DNA of 16,937 nucleotides from JAGXIT01 sp964393815 (GTDB lineage: Bacteria > Patescibacteriota > Saccharimonadia > Saccharimonadales > UBA4665): contig CAYMUP010000019.1 of assembly GCA_964393815.1 (NCBI GenBank), positions 1-16,937 of the forward strand, in the 5' to 3' direction. The notes below the pieces were generated by a model. It was not told where the DNA came from. It did not search any database and saw nothing but the letters and a program-made list of their open reading frames with translations. Shown one piece after another: positions 13,074 through 16,937 of this stretch. A program made the translations under genes and the position numbers. Within the stretch, counting starts at the first letter, position 1. Every line of letters begins with the position of its first letter.

Positions 13074-14573
13074 ATGAAACATCAATCACTGAAGATAAGC
13101 GCCCTTGTTCGGAAAATAATCGCCTCACCAAAGTTTTTTGCGGTGTGTCTTGGGGGATTTATTGTTCAGGCTGTTTGGATGGCGCTCTCGGGGGGGTTTT
13201 CGGGAGCGTTTGACGAGTACTTTCACTACGATGTTATACAGCTGTATGCACAGCATTGGTTGCCGACTTCTCTCTCGCAGCCACCGGGACCTGCCGAGTA
13301 TGGAGCAATCGCTACTGAGCCGTCGTACCTCTATCACTATCTGATGAGTTTCCCTTACAGATTGCTCGAGGCATTTGGCGCCGATAAAACGGCACAGATT
13401 GTGGCCATGCGGTTAATTGGGGTGGCGTTTTTTAGTCTGGGACTATACGTGTTTTGGCGGGTGCTGCGCCGAGCGGGCGCTTCGTGCTTTGCAGCCAATC
13501 TGATTATGGCGGTTTTCATGGCTATACCCGTCACCTCGCAGCTCGCGAGTCAGTTAAACTACGACACCCTTCTTTTTCTTGGGGCAGCGCTCAGCCTTCT
13601 CGTCGCGCTCCGCGTGGTAAGCGCGCTGCACGAGGGGCATTTTTCGCTGCGCATGCACCTCTTGCTTCTCGGGCTGCTACTACTGACGAGTGCGGTCAAA
13701 TATGCCTTTTTGCCTCTTGGTGTGGCCATAGGGGTTTTTGTGCTTTTTCACCTCATTCGGCAGATTAAAAGAGGTGAATTTCACCTCATTTCTGAAACGA
13801 GGCGACAAATTGATCTGCTTCGGTCGGGATTTGGTGCGCTTGTTATTTTGACGCTACTAACTGGACTTTACTTTGCCGGAACACGCTACGGTAACAACAT
13901 GCTGCAGTACCACACCCCCGTTCCTCGCTGTGATAAGGTAATCTCGCTGGAGCGGTGCAAAGCGTTTGACCCAATTGGCCGAGACGAAGGGTTTAAAGAG
14001 CGTCGTTTGTACGAATTTATCGATAGCCCCTACGACCATGTGGACTATGTCAAGCGCTGGTACACCCAGATGGTATGGGAAATGTACTTTAGTGTGGCAC
14101 CGCTCGAGCAGCATTTTCAGGTACGAAAACCGCTGCAACCTACCTATAGCCTTGCCTGGATCATCGCTGGCCTTTCGACAGTGATCGTGCTCGTGCGGGC
14201 GCGCTGGCTCTGGCGCCGAGGCGTGACGTATCAGCTCCTGTTGGTGTCTGTGGTGACCTATACCCTAGTGCTTTTTGCAAAAAATTACAGCCAGTACCTT
14301 GAAACGGGCGTTGGCGTGGCAGTACACGGCCGCTATCTCTTCCCTGTTCTACCGCTCATCGGCCTGCTCGCATATACAGCGCTTCGCCCTCTTATGGCAA
14401 GGGTGCCGACAGGCGTTCGTTATGGTGCGGTGGCTCTTGTTTTTATGGGGCTGCTCTGGGGTGGTGGCATCATCCCATTCCTGATCGGATCAACAGACGG
14501 TTGGCTAATGCCCTATATGATTGAGCCAAATCAAGTGCTCCGCGCTGTTATATGGCCATTCGTCATTAAGTGA
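13074..14573 (+). CDS. Polytopic GT-C-like membrane protein (DUF2142/PMT-like)
   Basis: A 499-aa protein with about ten or more membrane helices. Shortly after TM1 an acidic-histidine loop reads FDEYFHYDVI (46-55), the place where GT-C glycosyltransferases and DUF2142 proteins carry their catalytic acidic residue. A large extracytoplasmic loop follows later (about 270-350, with two cysteines near CDKVISLERC), then more helices and a short tail ending PFVIK. This fits an enzyme that moves a sugar from a polyprenol carrier to a target outside the membrane, though the exact family is my judgement from layout. The GT2 gene 47 bases downstream would make such a polyprenol-linked sugar. No Shine-Dalgarno precedes the ATG; a TATACT lies 14 bases upstream. 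Confidence 0.8.
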   Translation: MKHQSLKISALVRKIIASPKFFAVCLGGFIVQAVWMALSGGFSGAFDEYFHYDVIQLYAQHWLPTSLSQPPGPAEYGAIATEPSYLYHYLMSFPYRLLEAFGADKTAQIVAMRLIGVAFFSLGLYVFWRVLRRAGASCFAANLIMAVFMAIPVTSQLASQLNYDTLLFLGAALSLLVALRVVSALHEGHFSLRMHLLLLGLLLLTSAVKYAFLPLGVAIGVFVLFHLIRQIKRGEFHLISETRRQIDLLRSGFGALVILTLLTGLYFAGTRYGNNMLQYHTPVPRCDKVISLERCKAFDPIGRDEGFKERRLYEFIDSPYDHVDYVKRWYTQMVWEMYFSVAPLEQHFQVRKPLQPTYSLAWIIAGLSTVIVLVRARWLWRRGVTYQLLLVSVVTYTLVLFAKNYSQYLETGVGVAVHGRYLFPVLPLIGLLAYTALRPLMARVPTGVRYGAVALVFMGLLWGGGIIPFLIGSTDGWLMPYMIEPNQVLRAVIWPFVIK

Positions 14574-14588
14574 CGAACCCAGACTTCG

Positions 14589-14597
14589 TGGTATGAT
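14589..14597 (+). promoter_or_regulatory. Extended -10 promoter of the GT2 gene
   Basis: TGGTATGAT lies 23 bases before the ATG at 14621, leaving room for the Shine-Dalgarno GGAG five bases upstream of the start. Confidence 0.5.
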
Positions 14598-14620
14598 GAT
14601 GGGTATAAGACTGGAGACAC

Positions 14621-15589
14621 ATGAAACTACTCGTTATTTCTATCTGTAAAAACGAAGCGGAAACGGTCGAAGAACTGATTCGCCGCGTTCCCAAAAAATA
14701 CCCCGGGATCAAAGAAGTGGAGATTGCCATTGTTGATGATGGCAGCACTGACGACACGGATGATCTCGCTAAAAAAGCCGGAGCTCTTGTGTACTCTGAC
14801 GGTGCCAACAAGGGGCTTGCGTTTCGTTTCCGTGAGGCAATCGATATTGCGCTGAGCCGTGGGGCGGACATTTTGGTGAACATCGACGGAGACTTGCAGT
14901 TTCAGCCAGAGGACATACCAAAACTAATCAAACCCGTTGTGGAAGACCAAGCAGATTTTGTGGCGGCAAACCGGTTTGTTGACCCAGAGACAGGAGAAAC
15001 CAGGCGTCCCAAAAATATGCCAGCCAGCAAATATTATGGCAATAAACTTGGTGCCTGGGTGGTAAGCCAGCTTTCTAAGCACAACTTTAGTGATGTGACG
15101 TGTGGTTTTCGAGCGTATAACTACCGCGCACTTGCGGCGCTCAATATCAATAGCGCACACACCTACACCCAGGAATCGTTCCAGATTATTGCGGCGAAAC
15201 GGTTACGTATCGAAACCATGCCTGTACAGGTACTGTATTTCAAGGGGCGCAAATCCCGTGTAGTAAAAAGTGTGTTTACCTACAGCGCTATTAGCATGTT
15301 TAACATCTTGCGGGCCTACCGTGACTTTGCGCCGTGGCGGTTCTTTTTTGCCCTTGGAGTTGTGCCCTTTGTGCTCGGATTGGCCGCCGGCATATTTACT
15401 GGCTGGCACTGGTGGCACACCGGCATGATTACACCCTATAAATTCCTCGGCATAGGCAGTGTTTATTTGGTGTCGCTCGGAATATTCTTTTGGGCACTGG
15501 GACTCGTTGCCGACATGCTCGTACGCATGACTGGCACACAGGAACGCATGTACGAAGACGTCAAATACCTCCGCTATCCCAAAGATTAG
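14621..15589 (+). CDS. GT2 glycosyltransferase, polyprenol-phosphate sugar synthase type
   Basis: A 322-aa family-2 glycosyltransferase. The nucleotide-binding VDDGSTDD is at 38-45, and the metal-binding DGDLQ at 89-93 matches the DAD/DGD motif of dolichol-phosphate mannose synthase and its bacterial relatives. The acceptor-side segment includes TCGFRAYNYRAL and TQESFQIIAAK. Two membrane helices follow the catalytic domain (about 242-262 and 277-300), as in enzymes that load undecaprenyl phosphate. It would transfer a sugar from a nucleotide donor to a polyprenyl phosphate on the cytoplasmic face. Start ATG is supported by GGAG five bases upstream. The neighbouring GT-C-like protein is the likely user of the product. 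A dyad and a terminator follow the stop. Confidence 0.9.
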   Translation: MKLLVISICKNEAETVEELIRRVPKKYPGIKEVEIAIVDDGSTDDTDDLAKKAGALVYSDGANKGLAFRFREAIDIALSRGADILVNIDGDLQFQPEDIPKLIKPVVEDQADFVAANRFVDPETGETRRPKNMPASKYYGNKLGAWVVSQLSKHNFSDVTCGFRAYNYRALAALNINSAHTYTQESFQIIAAKRLRIETMPVQVLYFKGRKSRVVKSVFTYSAISMFNILRAYRDFAPWRFFFALGVVPFVLGLAAGIFTGWHWWHTGMITPYKFLGIGSVYLVSLGIFFWALGLVADMLVRMTGTQERMYEDVKYLRYPKD

Positions 15590-15595
15590 CAAAAC

Positions 15596-15626
15596 TTATG
15601 GTTTAGGTCATTATGACCTAGCATAA
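15596..15626. repeat. 31-nt dyad after the GT2 gene
   Basis: TAGGTCAT-T-ATGACCTA is a perfect 8-1-8 palindrome, extended on both sides by TTATG and CATAA. It starts six bases after the GT2 stop codon, 20 bases before the terminator hairpin. Confidence 0.6.
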
Positions 15627-15644
15627 TCACAGAGTGTTACTTAC

Positions 15645-15676
15645 AAAAAACCCACCTCTGTTGAAGTGGGTTTTGT
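15645..15676. terminator. Bidirectional intrinsic terminator
   Basis: AAAACCCAC and GTGGGTTTT pair around a 10-base loop that can pair further, with A and T runs on both flanks. It sits between the convergent GT2 and RRM genes and can serve both. Confidence 0.85.
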
Positions 15677-15692
15677 TGTGGTTTACAGCTGA

Positions 15693-15989
15693 TTAGTAGC
15701 TGCGGCGGTTGTCGTCACCGTATTCGCGGCGAGGACGCTCTTCGCGTGGGCGTGCTTCGTTGACAACGATAGCGCGGCCTTGGACGTCTGAGCCATTGAG
15801 CTTATCGATAGCTGCTTTGGCTTCGTCGTCGTTCTCGAACTCGACAAAACCATAGCCCTTAGAGCGGTTGGTGTCGCGGTCGACGATTACTTTTGCTGAT
15901 AGAACCTGCCCAAAATCAGCAAAAAGCTGTTGGAGCTGTGCGTCGTCAACTGCCCATGGCAGTGAGCCGACAAAAAGTTTGGTTGCCAT
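15693..15989 (-). CDS. Small RRM-type RNA-binding protein
   Basis: A 98-aa protein made of a single RNA-recognition motif plus a short Arg/Glu-rich tail. The RNP2 strand is LFVGSL (5-10) and the RNP1 strand is KGYGFVEF (44-51), with the aromatic residues that stack on RNA bases present. The tail (REERPRREYGDDNRRSY) resembles the basic tails of cyanobacterial Rbp proteins. In bacteria such proteins bind single-stranded RNA and often respond to cold. ATG 15989 is preferred: MATKLFVGSLP is the normal RRM start, and GAAAGGGTTAC lies nine bases upstream; an in-frame GTG at 16013 would add eight unrelated residues. A promoter about 160 bases upstream implies a long leader that could host control. 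Confidence 0.93.
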   Translation of the reverse strand: MATKLFVGSLPWAVDDAQLQQLFADFGQVLSAKVIVDRDTNRSKGYGFVEFENDDEAKAAIDKLNGSDVQGRAIVVNEARPREERPRREYGDDNRRSY

Positions 15990-16146
15990 TATTGGTTGGT
16001 AACCCTTTCTCACGGTTGTCGCTGGAGGTAATACCGAAAGTCCGGGATTAGCTGCGCCTCTTCATCAACACTAACTTATTAAAACCTAGAACCTGAATCG
16101 CCGGTGTTAGCCGGCTATCCCTTTTTCGCAGCCTTCTAGTAAGGGC
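15990..16146 (-). promoter_or_regulatory. Long 5' leader of the RRM gene
   Basis: The promoter at 16147-16175 leaves a leader of about 150 bases. It holds a GCCGG/CCGGC hairpin (16100-16115, loop of 6) and a five-codon frame ATG AAG AGG CGC AGC TAA. No known riboswitch is recognised. Confidence 0.4.
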
Positions 16147-16175
16147 ATCATACCACAACTATGTAATAACGACAA
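16147..16175 (-). promoter_or_regulatory. Promoter of the RRM gene
   Basis: On the minus strand TTGTCG and TATGAT are 17 bases apart, and TGG directly precedes the -10, giving an extended -10 TGGTATGAT. Confidence 0.6.
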
Positions 16176-16254
16176 TGCTTTCCACTCGCGCCTCTGTACT
16201 TTCCTCAGCGGAAAAGTTGTCAGTAAGCTTTCTCACAGCAAGTCACAAGCATTT

Positions 16255-16263
16255 TGGTATGGT
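16255..16263 (+). promoter_or_regulatory. Possible extended -10 for the 49-aa gene
   Basis: TGGTATGGT matches the extended -10 form seen at other genes here, 67 bases before the ATG at 16331. Confidence 0.35.
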
Positions 16264-16330
16264 AAGAGTAATGCGCCAAAACAAAATGTGGATGCGCTTC
16301 GCAAGCTAAATCGTAGAAAGGGGTTACACC

Positions 16331-16480
16331 ATGAAACGATTACATATTCTTACCAAACCAACTCGTGTCGCTGATCTGGCAGAGATAGAAGTGCCAGATT
16401 ACGAAGACAAGTGGTTACTGAAAGCTGAAAAAATCGAAGCAAAGCGCCTAAAACGTTTCCGCCAACAACTGGCATCATAA
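16331..16480 (+). CDS. Small basic protein, 49 aa
   Basis: A short ORF starting MKRLHILTKPTRVADLAEIE and ending RFRQQLAS. The N-terminal half is mixed; the second half (KWLLKAEKIEAKRLKRFRQQL) is a strongly basic helix. I do not recognise a family. Support for it being real is the motif GAAAGGGGTTAC three bases before the ATG, identical over 12 bases to the one before the exported rhodanese gene, and an extended -10 box further up. It is convergent with the GNAT gene and overlaps its end by six bases. Nucleic-acid binding is possible from the charge alone. Confidence 0.55.
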   Translation: MKRLHILTKPTRVADLAEIEVPDYEDKWLLKAEKIEAKRLKRFRQQLAS

Positions 16481-16937
16481 GTATTTATGTCTATTTGGGA
16501 TTAATGCTAAAAACGTAAATCGAGGTGTCTTTGTCGTGATGAGGTGGGTTGCTTCTCTAAAACCTAGACTGGCGTAGTAACCGTCAATATTCGAGGCGTC
16601 TTCGAGACCAACGTGCCGAATACCTTTATTTCGAGCTTCTTTTAGTATTTGCCAGATCATGGTTTTGCCAATGCCTGCTCTTGCGGTGTTGCTCGTCTAC
16701 GACGACTGCTTCAATCCACCCCTTTGACGTCTCTGGATTAAGGCTATAGCTCGCGCACCCGGTGATAGTTCCCCCTTCTAAAGCAACAAGAGCATTTTGG
16801 TCGTGGCCAGAGAGCTTATTCTGTAGGTAGCCCTGCGGCCATTCGTCTGAGTAGAGCTCAGAAACCATTGCGATAACTTCAGTGAACTGCTGTTGTTGAA
16901 CGGTGTTTAGTATGCCAAAAGACGGGACAGGAAAAGA
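16475..16937 (-). pseudogene. GNAT acetyltransferase, frameshifted, 5' end outside window
   Basis: Two minus-strand frames together make one GNAT N-acetyltransferase. The first, open from the window edge, ends the beta-4 strand with GWIEAVVVDEQHRK; the second carries the acetyl-CoA loop as AGIGKTMIWQILKEA and the closing LEDASNIDGYYASLGFREAT. The match across the gap would be seamless (HRK-AGIGK) if one base were removed in CGCAAGAGCAGG at about 16674-16685. The frame runs through the right edge, so the start is not seen; an ATG at 16868 is internal to convincing coding sequence. Either the gene is dead or the extra base is a sequencing error. The acetyl acceptor is unknown. Confidence 0.8.

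Noticed and set aside
13012..13131. Upstream extension of the UPF0104 gene to 13131.
   Set aside because: The extra 40 residues overlap the divergent gene's start and promoter, and a -10 box placed seven bases before the ATG at 13011 fits the pattern of the neighbours.
1..16937. CRISPR array, rRNA genes or insertion-sequence transposase.
   Set aside because: No regularly spaced repeats, no rRNA sequence and no transposase motif were seen on either strand.

Overview
The window looks like chromosome from a compact-genome bacterium, most likely a Patescibacteria/CPR lineage and perhaps Saccharibacteria. This placement is inferred from gene content and style: small single-domain proteins, a stand-alone RRM protein, a VKOR beside a MarP-like CvpA-serine protease, GT-C/GT2/UPF0104 envelope genes, and many promoters whose -10 box sits 7-10 bases before the start codon. 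TGA is used as a stop (for example at 4767 and 14573), so the UGA=Gly code of Gracilibacteria does not apply.

Left region (1-3731) is the right end of an integrated mobile element. It holds a tyrosine-recombinase catalytic domain broken by an in-frame TAG, an unrecognised 233-aa protein, an unrecognised 53-aa acidic protein, and a large serine recombinase. The 3' end of the recombinase gene runs antisense into a tRNA-Ser(GGA) gene, which I read as the attachment site. The other end of the element lies outside the window.

Middle region (3849-6788): a MacB/LolCDE-type ABC exporter (ATPase plus permease, ATGA overlap), then an unrecognised 256-aa protein with its own strong promoter. From 6785 to 9763 there is a metal and thiol-redox cluster. 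On the minus strand lie a Fur-family regulator, an exported rhodanese, a glutaredoxin and an NRAMP-related transporter; a second, cytoplasmic rhodanese diverges from fur. Between the two directions is a perfect 7-1-7 palindrome that contains the -35 hexamers of both promoters. A 402-base hairpin-rich intergenic region follows (9764-10165).

Right region: a MarP-like protease with only two cysteines and a VKOR (disulfide-forming enzyme) form one minus-strand operon (10166-12014). Next come a UPF0104/AglD-like membrane protein on the minus strand, a divergent GT-C-like membrane protein, and a polyprenol-phosphate-type GT2. Together these look like an envelope glycoconjugate module. A bidirectional terminator separates it from a small RRM RNA-binding protein with a leader of about 150 nt. 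The window ends with a 49-aa small ORF convergent with a frameshifted GNAT acetyltransferase gene that runs off the right edge.

The signals I consider most worth checking are the fur-rhodanese operator, the VKOR-MarP disulfide pairing, the tRNA-Ser attachment site, and a 43-nt repeat with fixed internal spacing found 5-6 bases beyond the stop codons of two different genes.
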